Assembly: GCA_033782935.1 (NCBI GenBank)
Contig: JAWQEG010000491.1
Coordinates: 186,001-250,000, forward strand
Origin: Petrolisthes cinctipes
Lineage: Eukaryota > Arthropoda > Malacostraca > Decapoda > Porcellanidae
DNA: 64,000 nt
Direction: 5' to 3'
The notes below the pieces were generated by a model that did not search any database, was not told the origin of the DNA, and saw nothing but the letters and a program-made list of their open reading frames with translations. Positions within the stretch are counted from its first letter, which is position 1, and each line of letters begins with the position of its first letter. Shown piece after piece: positions 23,850 to 34,624 of this stretch. The translations under genes and the position numbers were made by a program.

Positions 23850-26800
23850 TCTATCTATCTATCTATAGCTCCGACGCCTCGTTCCCTCCGGGAACTCCCC
23901 TCAAGGGGGTGGCCACGGCAGAAGTGTCTCCAGTTCTCCCTGTTCCAACACTCCCTCCTTACTTGTTCAAGCCCTCCTCTGCCCCTCATGTTTCTCTCCT
24001 TTACATACTCTTCCACTCTGTTCTGCCATCTAACCGGTGGTCTGCCTCTCACACCAGGTCCTACAACTTCACTTCCATACACCTTCTTTACAAATTCCTC
24101 GCCTTGCATTCTCTCCACATGTCCATACCATCTCAATGTATTACGTTTCACTCTCTCAACCACTCCACACTCAATACCAATTGCCTTCTCACTCATACCA
24201 CATCTCTCATATACATTCTCATTACTTTCTCCATCCCATCTAGTAAGTCCACATGCTCCTCTCAAGTAACTCATTTCCACAGCACCTATTCTAGACTGAT
24301 GCGCCCTATTCCATGTCCATGTCTCCGACGCATATGTCAGTGTTGGCAGGATTATACTATTTCGTAGTCCCCTTTTCACTTCCATACTCACACTTCTACC
24401 CTTCATAATCCTCCCCAGTGATCCTATGACCTGTCTACCCTTCACTGCTCTCTCCCTAATTTCTCCTTCCATACTTCCATGTTTACACATAACTGTACCC
24501 AGGTACTTAAACTCCTTCACTTCCTCCATCCTCTCACCCCTCAGAGTTATCTCACACTTCGTCCCAGTTGGTACAGCCACTCTGTAAGGTGTAGCAAAGT
24601 CAATCACTTCAGTTTCTGCTCTTTCAAATACCATCACTTTACTTTTACCCACATTCACCTTCAGTTTCCTTCGTTTACACACAGACTGAAATTCGTCCAC
24701 CACTCTCTGTAAATTCCTTTCATTCTCAGCCATCAGCACAGTGTCATCCGCAAACAAACTTGCCACCAGGGACCAATTTGCTTCATTCAGCCTCAACTTC
24801 ACCCCCAGACCATTCACTTTGGCTTTCACCTCTCTCATACAACCATCCATATATATATTGAACAGCCATGGTGACATAACACACCCCTGTCTCAGCCCTA
24901 CACTAATATTAAAACTCTCACTTAGATCACCCTCTACCCGTACACATGCTTTTGCATCTGCATAAAAAGCCTCAATGCCTTTCAGCAAAGGCCCCCCAAC
25001 TCCATAAATTCTCAACACCTCTGTCATAGCTTTCCTATCAACTCTATCATATGCCTTCTCCAAGTCCATGAAGGCAGCATACAACTTCTTACCCTTCCCA
25101 ATATACTTCTCCAGTATTGATTTTAATGCAAATATTTGGTCCACACATCCTCTACCCTTTCTGAATCCTCCCTGCTCCTCACTAACTTTATTCCCTGTTA
25201 CTTCCATCAGTCCTTCAGTCAGAACCTTCCCGTACACCTTCCCCGGTACACTAAGAAGGCTTATTCCCCTATAGCTACCACACTCATCCTTACTTCCCTT
25301 CCCCTTATACAAAGGTACAATTATGGCTCTCCTCCAATCCTCTGGCACCTCTCCCTGCCTCCACGCCAATGTACATATAAGCAACATCCACTCCACCACT
25401 ACCTCCCCCCCACACTTTAACATTTCAGCAGTTATCCCATCCACCCCTGGTGCCTTTCCCATCTTCAACTTTCCTATTGCTTTCCTAACCTCTTCCCTTC
25501 CTAATTCTCCCTGTACATCCTGTCGTCTACCACCTGCCTCCATCCCCATGCATGTCACCACCGCCTCCCCTCCCGTCCCCCCATTCATCAACCGATCAAA
25601 ATGCCTCTTCCACACTTCTTTCACTTCCTCACTTCTACTCACAGTAACTCCATCCTCTCTCTTCATTCTCACACTACCAGACTTTCCTTCTCCTCTTTCT
25701 CTTTTAACCTCCTTCCAGAATAATTTCTTGTTCTCTTTAAACTTTTCACTCAGCTTCATACCAAACTCCTCATCCACTCTCCTTTTACTCTCACTCACCA
25801 TCATTTTCACTTGTCTCTTACACACATTATATTCTCTTTTCCATCTCTCTCTCACTTCTTCCGGCACATTCCTCTGTAGTGTTCTCCGATATGCCTTCCT
25901 CTTATCCTCTACAGCATCTTTCACTTCTTCTGTCCACCAAGCACTCCCTTTCTTGCCCCTCTTCTGTGACTTATATCCTACTACCTCTGCTGCTGTCCTT
26001 AATACTCTCATCTTAAACATTTCATACACCGCATTCACTCCCACTCCCTCCCCTATCCCCATCCTTACATCCCCCAGCACCTCACCCACCCTCCTCTTAT
26101 ATTCCTCCCTATACTCTTCTACATCTAATTTCCCACTAGCCACCACCCTCTTATTCCTCACCCCTTCATCCCTCCTACTATACTCCCACTTAACCCTAAC
26201 CTTCATCCTCACCAACACCGCAAAATGGTCGGAGCAATGGACCATTCCTCTCACTACTTTTGCGTCATACACATCCTTCCTCAACCTTTCATCCACTGCC
26301 ACATAGTCAATCAAACTCTTCTGCTCTCCTCTCTCATCCCTTCTCTTCCATGTATACCTGTGGATCATCTTGTGCTGAAAGAAGGTGTTCGCCAAGAACA
26401 ACCCTCTCTCAGCACAGACATCCACCAGATCTTCACCATTCTCATTTGTTCCTTCTACACCCCATTTACCCACAATATTCCCCACTTCCTCACCTCCCAC
26501 CTTTCCATTCATATCTCCCATCATCACTATTCTCCTTCCATTATCAATTCCTCTCAGACATACATTCAGCTCTTCCCAAAACACTCTCATCTTCTCTCTC
26601 CCTGTCTTACTCTTTTCATTCACTAGTGCATAAGCACACACCCAAGCATACTTTACCATCCCAATCTTTCCAGTCATCCATACTATTCTTGATCCATTCC
26701 ACCCATGTCCATCCACTCCCTTCCACACCCACGGAGACACCAACAGCGCACACCCTTCCTTCCCTCTTCCTTTACTCTTTTCATTCATGCCCGTCCATAC

Positions 26801-27042
26801 TACTCCTCCCTCCATTCCCTCCCACAGTCCACTCTCCCTTCCTTCCTGACACTCAACCACTCCACATCCTTTCACGTGTGTCTCCGTCACTCCCATCACA
26901 TCCACTCTTCCTTTCTTAAAACATTCTACAATCTCTCGCCTCTTGGTCCCATCCGTCATTCCATTCACATTCACAGCTACCACTCTCATACAATCCCTCT
27001 TCCCTACTCCCTCTACAGGGCAACCCGGAGACCCTCCCCCGC
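23850..27042 (-). mobile_element. Full-length intact RTE element
   Basis: 3193 bp, minus strand, with a perfect 11-bp target duplication. The 5' end is GGGGGAGGGTCTCCGGG, the 5' untranslated part is about 54 nt, and one ORF fills the rest. The 3' end is a TAGA microsatellite directly after GGAGCTA; the stop codon lies inside that tail, so there is almost no 3' UTR. RTE-clade elements are known for short 3' regions with simple-repeat tails. An intact ORF and perfect duplication suggest recent, possibly current, activity. Confidence 0.9.
23855..26989 (-). CDS. RTE endonuclease/reverse transcriptase
   Basis: About 1044 residues from the first ATG inside the element (26989); the open frame continues slightly upstream to 27073, but that includes flanking DNA. 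The N-terminal AP-like endonuclease shows VNVNG, VTETHV, GDMNGKVGG and SDHFAVL. A long basic, Lys/Arg/Glu-rich linker follows. The RT has GKAPGVDGITAEML, SYRGISLLSVPGKVYGKVL, EEQGGFRKGRGC, FMDLEKAYDRVDR, GLRQGCVMSPWLFNIYMDG and the catalytic FADD in SLFADDTVLMAE. The C-terminal part has YASETWTWNRAHQSRIGA and LRWYGHVERMQGEE. It nicks target DNA and copies its own RNA there. All catalytic motifs are intact. The ORF ends AIDR followed by TAG in the tail. Confidence 0.92.
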   Translation of the reverse strand: MRVVAVNVNGMTDGTKRREIVECFKKGRVDVMGVTETHVKGCGVVECQEGRESGLWEGMEGGVVWTGMNEKSKGRGKEGCALLVSPWVWKGVDGHGWNGSRIVWMTGKIGMVKYAWVCAYALVNEKSKTGREKMRVFWEELNVCLRGIDNGRRIVMMGDMNGKVGGEEVGNIVGKWGVEGTNENGEDLVDVCAERGLFLANTFFQHKMIHRYTWKRRDERGEQKSLIDYVAVDERLRKDVYDAKVVRGMVHCSDHFAVLVRMKVRVKWEYSRRDEGVRNKRVVASGKLDVEEYREEYKRRVGEVLGDVRMGIGEGVGVNAVYEMFKMRVLRTAAEVVGYKSQKRGKKGSAWWTEEVKDAVEDKRKAYRRTLQRNVPEEVRERWKREYNVCKRQVKMMVSESKRRVDEEFGMKLSEKFKENKKLFWKEVKRERGEGKSGSVRMKREDGVTVSRSEEVKEVWKRHFDRLMNGGTGGEAVVTCMGMEAGGRRQDVQGELGREEVRKAIGKLKMGKAPGVDGITAEMLKCGGEVVVEWMLLICTLAWRQGEVPEDWRRAIIVPLYKGKGSKDECGSYRGISLLSVPGKVYGKVLTEGLMEVTGNKVSEEQGGFRKGRGCVDQIFALKSILEKYIGKGKKLYAAFMDLEKAYDRVDRKAMTEVLRIYGVGGPLLKGIEAFYADAKACVRVEGDLSESFNISVGLRQGCVMSPWLFNIYMDGCMREVKAKVNGLGVKLRLNEANWSLVASLFADDTVLMAENERNLQRVVDEFQSVCKRRKLKVNVGKSKVMVFERAETEVIDFATPYRVAVPTGTKCEITLRGERMEEVKEFKYLGTVMCKHGSMEGEIRERAVKGRQVIGSLGRIMKGRSVSMEVKRGLRNSIILPTLTYASETWTWNRAHQSRIGAVEMSYLRGACGLTRWDGESNENVYERCGMSEKAIGIECGVVERVKRNTLRWYGHVERMQGEEFVKKVYGSEVVGPGVRGRPPVRWQNRVEEYVKERNMRGRGGLEQVRRECWNRENWRHFCRGHPLEGSSRRERGVGAIDR

Positions 27043-27519
27043 CACTTGCTGCAGCCTCCACAAACCCACACCATCAACTACACTACATGGCACAACACCC
27101 ACACATGCCAAGGAACATCAAAACAACACCCAGTACACGATACCATACACAAATACTATCATCTCTTACACCCTGCCCACCCCAAACCAATCTCCAGAAA
27201 CACATTCATACTCAAATCACTCATCAGTCCATCCAAACACTCAAAAACAACACTCAGCTGCATGCACGACCTCCTGACATCCACCCATCTGAATATCTAT
27301 ACTCCACTCACTCATCAGTCCATCCAAACACTCCAAAACAACACCCAGCTATCAACAACCATACATACTTGTTGGTGATAAATTACAGGTTCACATTTGT
27401 CTCTGACTGTACAAATCTTTCTGTATGGCTCTTATTATTATTATTATTATTAAAGCTCACATTATTGTCATTTCTATATGGCTCTCTTAGTTTAAGGGAA
27501 AATTAAGGTAAATTGGAAG

Positions 27520-28165
27520 GTCTGTGATTCCTCCAAAGTATGCCAGGAAACAGGACCAGATGAACAAAAATAATGGTGTTCTGTTGCTTGGAATAGTTTG
27601 GAGGAATCAGTAGCCTTCCAATTTACCAAAAATAGAATCTCCCCTTAAGGACCTTGTGATTGTGTAGGAAAATTGGAGGCTTCTGATTCCTCCTGACTAT
27701 GTCATGAAACAACCTCCTTCCATATAGGTATGTGTGTGTGTTTGGAGGCTTCTGATTCCTCCAGATTATGCCACCAAACAACCTCCTTCCATATAGGTGT
27801 GTGTGTGTGTTTGGAGGCTTCTGATTCCTCCTTCCATATAGGTGTGTGTGTTTCGTGGCAATATTTGAAGGACCCATTTTCCTCCAATTGTTTTTGTATG
27901 TATATAGCTTTGATTTAGAAACATACACATTTCATATACTGTACTGAAGTTTCTTGATTCCTCCAAATGAACAAAATTAATGGTGTTCTGTTGCATGGAA
28001 AAATAGTTTGGAGGAATTATTTGCTCCAGAATTACATTAGGAGTTTCTTGATTCCTCCAAAGTATGCCAGGAAACAATAATAATAATAATAATAATTAAA
28101 ATAACAATATAATAATGGTGTTCTGTAGTTTGGAGGAATCATTTGCTCCAGATTTGTTCTATATC
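27520..28165. repeat. Cluster of MITE-M-like units with CA/GT runs
   Basis: Repeated units carrying GGAGGCTTCTGATTCCTCC and CAACCTCCTTCCATATAGG with GTGTGTGTG runs (27680-27850), plus MITE M halves at 27530-27640 and 27950-28160. Related units in the other orientation lie at 63640-63880. Noncoding. Confidence 0.6.
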
Positions 28166-29399
28166 ACCTTAACACTAATTAATTTGTTTATTTTACAGGT
28201 GTGTGGTGAGAGGAGAGGGAGAGAGAACAACACAAGAGAGAGGAGGAGAAGGAGAAGAAAACAAAACAAGATCTCTCTAATATATAGTGTAAATAACAGG
28301 AAACAAATAAATACAAATATTATTAAATAGTATATTTTATTTTAAAAAAATATAAATAATATAAACAATTACCATCCTACCAGGTGAATATATTAATTAA
28401 TTTATACCTGTAAGGGTGTAGGGTTCAAATAAAAATTATTGATGTTATTATAATACTGTGTGTGTGTGAGAGAGAGATATCACTCACACACACACAGACA
28501 AATATTATCATAACATCAGTGATAATTACATACCTAAAGGAGTAAAAATTATTGATGTTATAATACTGTCTGTGTGTGTGAGAAAGAGAGATATCACTCA
28601 CTCACACACACACAAATATTAAATCATCATCAGTGATAATTTTATACCTGTAAGGGTTCAAATATAACTTAAGGGGATAGTACATTGTTGGTGGTAAATC
28701 TGGAGCAATTGATTCCTCCAAACTATTCCAAGCAACAACAGGACACCATGGTCATGTTGTTTCCTGACATACTTTGGAGGAATCAAGATGCTCCAATGTA
28801 CCAAAAGTGTATTATCTCCTTAGTACAGATTCCAGTGTTTGTTTTGGTTTGCAAGCACCCTAACCAAAGAAACTGAACTGTGTAAATGACTCCTGAGTGA
28901 ATTATTGGATGAATTTGATGATCACCATCAAACTAAGGTGGTAATGAAACTCCCTGACATATTTTGTGGATATGAAGATTGAGTTTGTTGGATATAATTA
29001 AGACTGACAAGTGTGGTTGGGTGGGAAGCTAACAAACAAATACCACTGTGGAATCGACCCTTAGTGTTATTATAATACTGTGTGTGTGTGTGTGTGACAA
29101 ATACACACACACACACACACAGATGTATTATAACAACAACAACATATTATGTGTGTGAAGAGAAACATCACACACACAGTAACTTCATAAAACACTCACA
29201 GTAACAAGTGATACTTGTATAGTTGTAGTAGTAGTAGTTGTTGATGGAAGGATGAACACAGTGAATAATGAAGGTTGTTAAGTCTCTTGTACAACTGCAC
29301 TCCACAAATCTGTAACAAAATACAACCTAATTAATTTATGCATGGTACATAATACAAATGAATTATTACTTTAGAATTACTGCAAGACATTATCAATAC
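28166..29399. other. Noncoding, duplicated microsatellite blocks and MITE D copy
   Basis: Two to three copies of a ~100-bp block (ATTATTGATGTTAT; AGAGATATCACTCAC; CAGTGATAATT) occur at 28430-28660. A MITE D copy lies at 28808-29072 (right end ACCACTGTGGAATCGACCC). CA/GT microsatellites lie near 29080-29120. No gene recognised. Confidence 0.5.
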
Positions 29400-29690
29400 T
29401 TTGGCAAACATGGAGCAGGAGGAGTGCGAGAAATGGAAGGAAGGGAAGGGGAAGGTGAGGAAAGGGAAGGGAAAGAGGGAGGGAATGGAAGGGATGGGAA
29501 GGGAAGGGAGGGAGGGAATGGAAGGGACAAGGGGAGAGAAGAAAAGGAGGGAGAGGGAATGGAAGGGACAAGAAGAGGAGAGAAGGAAAGGAGGGAGAGG
29601 GAATGGAAGGGACAAGAAGAGAAGAGAAGGAAAGGAGGGAGAGGGAATGGAAGGGACAAGAAGAGAAGGGAAAGGAGGATTCTGCCCTCA
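29400..29690 (+). repeat. Purine-rich GGGAATGGAAGGGACAAG minisatellite
   Basis: About 290 bp of almost pure A/G on the plus strand, built from GGGAATGGAAGGGACAAGA and GAGAAGGAAAGGAGGGA units. Such purine tracts can form triplex DNA. ORFs across it on both strands are low-complexity artefacts. Confidence 0.85.
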
Positions 29691-29779
29691 CCACACCATT
29701 GAGAGTACCAGCCAACCAGTCAACCAGTCAGTCAGGTGTTATACATATCAGACAATAACTCCACAATATACAACAATAA

Positions 29780-30545
29780 CAACACTTCCTTAATGGGAGA
29801 TTCACTTGTTGGTGAATTGGTAGGAAACTGATTCCTCCAGAGTATGTCAGGAAACAGCACCATATAAACAAAAATAATAGTGTTCTGTTGCTTGGAAAAA
29901 TAGTTTGGAGGATTCAGTTGCTCCAGATTTATATTGGAGTGTCTTGATTCCTCCAAAGTATGCCAGGAAACAACAGGAATAGTTTGGAGGAATCATTTGC
30001 TCCAGAATTACATTGGAGTGCCTTGATTCCTCCAAAGTATGTCACGAAACAGAACCATATGAACAAAAATAATGGTGTTTGTTCTGTTGCTTGGAATAGT
30101 TTGGAGGATTCAGTTGCTCCAGATTTACCAGTACTGTACTTATACCTTAAATTATCTTGTTGGTGAATTGGTGGAAAACTGATTCCTCCGATAAAACTAT
30201 ACCATGAAACACATCCAGTATTAGTACCATTAAGGGAGTCTGTTTCATGGCATAGTTTGGAGGAATGTTACTGTTATTATAATACCTGTGTGTGTGTGTG
30301 TGTGTGTGTGTGGAGGAATTATAAACCTTCCTTTTCACCAACAATATAATTTGTCCTTAAGGGGTTAATTAACTTTTGTTACATTGGAGTGCCTTGATTC
30401 CTCCAAGGTATGCCAGAAAACAGGACCAGAAGAGCAAAAATAATGGTGTTCTGTTGCTTGGAATAGTTTGGAGGATTCACAAACATTCCTTTTCACCAAC
30501 CATAAAATGTGTCCTTAACCAGTGGACCATATTAATCCAAATATG
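29780..30545. repeat. Cluster of MITE M copies
   Basis: Three or more MITE M-like units in mixed orientation (GATTCCTCCAAAGTATGCC, TTGCTTGGAATAGTTTGGAG, TTGGTGAATTGGTGGAAAAC), with a GT microsatellite near 30290. Borders include CCTTAA and TTAAGG. Noncoding. Confidence 0.65.
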
Positions 30546-30560
30546 AGTAAATTACTGTAC

Positions 30561-30775
30561 TTAACCCTTAAAGGCATACGTTATTGGACACACCTAGAAT
30601 AGCATATGTTGAGTGTGACAGACTCCTATTAAGAAAAATCACAACACAAAGTTGTAATCAATTTTAATTGCTTTTCAGACCATGAAAAGAAAGATTAACT
30701 CCTCTACTTTTGTATCAATCACTTACTTAAGTAATTATGCAAAAATATATATTCTTAATGGGGTACTAAAGAAAG

Positions 30776-30807
<32 letters not shown>

Positions 30808-31165
30808 ATTTCTTGACAAAAAATCATAACTAGGCCACTAATAGGAATTAAGCTCTGAAATTTCGTATGGTGCTTCTCAGGTCCCATAGCTGTGTATTGC
30901 ATGTGTTAGCCTAATTTACCCATTTAAAAATAATGGAAATAATTAGTTATACCTTTACAGCATATGTGAGTCTGATGGACTCCTTTCGCAATTTATCTCC
31001 CACCATGGGAGAGCGAGCTGGCGCATACACCCTTCCATAGCCAGGCCTAGCCAAAGACTGCACATAGCTGGGGTGCCTGGGTGGCATCTTCAAAAGTAGT
31101 CAAGCCACAACATGTTAAGCCACTTCCATATCCTGACAGGGGGTGCGAATATCTTTGAGGGTTAA
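30561..31165. mobile_element. piggyBac-like TTAA element
   Basis: TTAA|CCCTTAAAGGCATACG on the left and GAATATCTTTGAGGG|TTAA on the right enclose about 600 bp with an A-run near 30780. CCCT/AGGG ends beside TTAA are characteristic of piggyBac. No transposase, so non-autonomous. Its right TTAA is shared with the G-rich foldback element that follows. Confidence 0.65.
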
Positions 31166-31348
31166 GGGGGTGCAGGAGTAGGGGACAGGCTTGGGGGGGG
31201 GGTGAATAGGGGGACAGGCTTGGGGTGGGTAGAGAGCCTGTCCCCCTATTCCTGCACCCCCCCAAAGCCTGTCCCCCTACTCCCGCACCCCCCAAACCTC
31301 CCTAAACCCCCCTCCCCAAGCCTGTCCCCTATTCTCGCAACCCCTTAA
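31162..31348. mobile_element. G-rich foldback element F1
   Basis: TTAA at both ends. A G-rich arm (GGGGGTGCAGGAGTAGGGG, ACAGGCTTGGGGGG) turns at GGGTAGAGAGCC into a complementary C-rich arm. Same family as 35505, 37910, 39919, 41215 and 43613. Confidence 0.75.
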
Positions 31349-31368
31349 ATAAATGAATGGGTTATATT

Positions 31369-31512
31369 CAAGAACATTGGTGGTGTATACCATGGTGTGG
31401 TACTGGTACCATGGTGTGGTACTGGTACCATAGTGTAGTACTGGTACCATGACTCCATAGACAACAACACAGTCATTGTACCAGTACCAACACCATCAAT
31501 GTTCTTGAATAC
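31369..31512. repeat. Small inverted-repeat element (GTACCATGG units)
   Basis: Ends ATTCAAGAACATTG and CAATGTTCTTGAAT face each other across about 140 bp, with tandem TGGTGTGGTACTGGTACCA units inside. A hairpin-type noncoding repeat. Confidence 0.6.
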
Positions 31513-31967
31513 CACCCAATGAATGAAGGAATAAATAAATAAATGAATTACTTCTATGAATAAATGAGTGAATAAATAAAAATATGGCCAGGTATGAAAG
31601 TGTTATAATGTGATGATGTCCTCAAAAAATATATCAACTCACCATGGATGTTATTGGTGGCCAGAGTGATGTGAGTCAGTCAATGATGAGATGCTAATGT
31701 ATGTCTTGATAACTTCACAACACAACCTGTAATACAACCAAAGTACATATAAGTGTTATACAGTATATTCAAATTCAATCAACTCTTCATAACAACTTCA
31801 CTACACAACCTGCTATTAATACAACCAAAATAAATATAAGTGTTATATATTTCCATTTCAATCAATTGTTTTCTTTTGTTAATAATAAATTCTCAACACT
31901 CTATCACCTACTATATTCTGTAAAGTTATACACACACAATATAATGACATTTATTCTTCCTAACAGC

Positions 31968-32031
31968 CTACAGTATTTATTTTCAAGTGTCATAAATAAT
32001 TATTTATGACACTTGAAAATAAATACTGTAG
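31968..32031. repeat. Perfect 64-bp palindrome
   Basis: Two 32-base arms with no spacer and no mismatch. The left arm begins CTACAGTATTTATTTTCAAG and the centre is AATAA|TTATT. It would form a complete cruciform. There are no TTAA or TA duplications that clearly mark it as a known MITE. Confidence 0.95.
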
Positions 32032-32120
32032 ACTGTACTGTTGTACAATTCCTTAAAAAAGTATTGTCACTCAGAGTGTAGATAGTTTGTAAATAGTAAG
32101 TTGTGGATGGGTAGTGTTGT

Positions 32121-32430
32121 TACAGCCACAGTCAAATATCCACCGACACTTTCCTTCTATCGTACAAATAAATCAGTATCATATCAAATATAAATACAAC
32201 ACCTTACGTCAATTCAATCCCCTCAATTATTATTATGAGGTGGTGCAAAATCATACATGTGTTGTTCTTTATTACCAAGATATTTACTACGATGGAAGGA
32301 AAGTGTGGGTGGATATTATTATTATTATTATTATGAGGTGGTGCAAAATTATACACGTGTTATTCTTTATTAACAAGATGATTATTATTATTATTAGGTG
32401 GTGCAAAATTATACACGTTGTACACCGTAA
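32121..32430. mobile_element. MITE family B, rearranged copy
   Basis: Left end TACAGCCACAGTCAAATATC at 32121. The other arm (GATGGAAGGAAAGTGTGGGT) at about 32291 is followed by ATT-repeat and duplicated GAGGTGGTGCAAAATTATAC blocks instead of a clean terminus. Confidence 0.65.
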
Positions 32431-32436
32431 AAGCCA

Positions 32437-32879
32437 TTAACCCCTAAGAACCGCAATCCCCCTAACGCTACTGGAGCGTGAACCGCAAAAACAGGGTGAT
32501 TTTTAAAGTTTCGTTTAGGTAAATTTTGTTATTACAGATTTGTAGAGCTTGATTTTACACACCAGAATCTGTAAACTAAAGTTTCCTAGGTCTACTGGTT
32601 TGCGTACAGCAGCGCGATGAGTAATAAAGTAGTTACCCCTAAAACCCCCCTAAAAATTAGAAAACGTGAGCGAGCGTATTTTCATTGCGTATATATGACA
32701 AGTGAACCATTCCCCTCTCACACCACTCACTGAAGGCCCAACCTAACCAGTGTTACCAATGAAGTGGCTAGATATAGCCCAAGCAGTTTTTTTTCTACCG
32801 GCTTTATATTACGTCAATCGGCTTCAAGGCCTAAATTCGCGGTGACGTGATATTTGGTCAATATGCATTTAAGGGTTAA
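32437..32879. mobile_element. piggyBac-like TTAA element 2
   Basis: TTAA|CCCCTAAGAACC on the left and GCATTTAAGGG|TTAA on the right, about 435 bp, noncoding. The ends resemble those at 30561-31165. Confidence 0.55.
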
Positions 32880-33100
32880 GAGCAGGTAGAAGAAAAGGGT
32901 CAACTAAAAATACCTCACAATCTGTTTACCAGACAGCAGGTCAAATCCAGGTAGCTGCAGAACATAGACACCTGGCCATACCACCCAAGTTGGTCAAACA
33001 CACAAACACACACACACACACACACATACAGAACATACACTCTCTCATCTATTTTTATACCAAAACACCATTAATTTACCTACTTGCATCCCCCTCAGAC

Positions 33101-34613
33101 TGTAACACCCCTATTTTATATGTATTGTTATTTAGGATATTTACGGGTATAATATATGTATATGTATTAGAATAGGGTTTTAGTGTAGGATAGTAGGGAG
33201 TAGCCAGGCTGAGATTATCACTGACGAATAATCTCGGTGGTGGGCTTCTTCAACACGAAATAAGTGTAAAATTGTAGGGAGTAGCCAGGCGGAGATTGTC
33301 ACTAACGAATAATCTCGGTGGTGGGCTTCTTCAACCCGAAATGTTAATATGAGGAAAATCGAATTAAGGATTATAGTTATGTAAATAGGTTAAAGAGAGG
33401 AATAATTGAAACTTAGGTAGATTGATAGGGATAGAGAAATACGTGGTGATTTAAGAAATGAATGTAAAATAATTTATTGGAGACAGGGAATAACCTGCAT
33501 TTATAATTATAATGTATAATTACGAAGCTAACATTCCTATACTGTTACCGGCATTTAATTGTAACTTACTTAGAAAATTAATTCGATTAGTTAGGGACTA
33601 AAGTCGGGACAGTACATTTTCTTGTTGGCGGAACAATACATGCCGTGAATATGTGAATTACAGTAATATAAAGCTTTAAACGAGGGAGAAAGCAATGCAT
33701 TTGAGGTCACTAATATGTATAAATAATGTTGTGTAACTATATACACCAGTAAGGGTGGAACTGATGAATTTGTCAGAAATTGAGATGAGAGTGGTCACTA
33801 CTTTGCTTAAGAGAGTGAGAGTGGGGGAGATGACGAGGCAGTACCCTGCGTTGCTTCTACCTCATTCTGGTCTCGTCTCTGCTGGGTGACAGGTAGGAGC
33901 TAAACTCGCTCTCATCATAAATATTGTATTGTGAATATAGTGTGGTGAATCTATTAGTCCCGTGATGGGATATAACTAACTAAAGAATTTTGTGTGTTCA
34001 CATTCAGACATAGTAAGTAAAGTATATTGTTTTTTCTCAAGCTCATTCTGGTCTCGTCTCTGCTGGGTGACAGCCATTAAATAGCATTCTCCCTTGGTGT
34101 AAAGTGAACCACGTGGTACCAAAGAAAATTAAGAACATTTGCTGGCAATTATATTATTTCATTATTATAGTGTTGAGATTAGGATGTGTTTTTTTTTTAT
34201 TGTATTAACTATGTTTAGGCCTTGTTGTAATATTTTGTTTATATGTACTTAGCTCTGTCAACTGGCGAGACACGGAATTATTCCTGTCCTAGGTGACAGA
34301 ACGGGGAGTAGGTAATATTAGCAAGGGAGGGGGGGGGGGGAACAGAAATTATTATTATTGTGATTATGTAGTACTCGTACCAAATAGGTTGATACAATAA
34401 ACGAGTTTTTACATTGTCTGAGTATTTTCGTCACCGAAATAACAAATAGACTGTGTTCCTTATTAGAAAATAATAGATTCCTAATTCATATAACTGATCG
34501 TACCCCCGTTAGAACTGTAGTCTGGGTTGCTTACTCACGTGCCTAAATAAGCTAACGCTACGCTACCCTTCCGGTGTGTGCTCACTTGGTTCCTCTGATC
34601 AACTTTGGTCTGG
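33101..34613 (+). mobile_element. Possible LTR of an LTR retrotransposon
   Basis: Starts TGTAACACCC, contains a direct internal duplication (AATCTCGGTGGTGGGCTTCT at 33226 and 33312), a second repeat (TCATTCTGGTCTCGTCTCTG at about 33872 and 34045), and AATAAACGAGTTTTTACATTG near 34399, which resembles an LTR polyadenylation region. It is followed at 34614 by TGGTGGCAGCG, which resembles a primer-binding site. A clear CA terminus and a partner LTR were not found, so the right border is uncertain. Confidence 0.4.
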
Positions 34614-34624
34614 TGGTGGCAGCG

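Larger units (their letters stand above)
23560..27400 (+). mobile_element. LINE remnant split by the RTE insertion
   Basis: Left part (23560-23849) reads YKQYIRSVMDYASPAWASNL and NRALKTITGC; right part (27043-27400) resumes with NPHHQLHYMAQHPHMPRNIK. Together they look like the C-terminal region after the RT domain of a Jockey-type LINE. The intact RTE interrupts it at 23850-27042, and the 11-bp CACTTGCTGCA is present on both sides (23839-23849 and 27043-27053). The right part has an internal duplication (ATCAGTCCATCCAAACACTC twice). Confidence 0.7.

Noticed and set aside
25323..26306. Plus-strand 327-residue ORF, and the mirror ORF at 52930-53913
   Set aside because: Antisense shadows of the RTE coding strand: Ser/Pro/Leu-rich, no domain, present only because the RTE codon usage lacks TTA/CTA/TCA in that phase.
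29331..29715. Ser/Pro/Phe-rich and Glu/Gly/Lys-rich ORFs on the two strands
   Set aside because: Low-complexity translation of the purine minisatellite.
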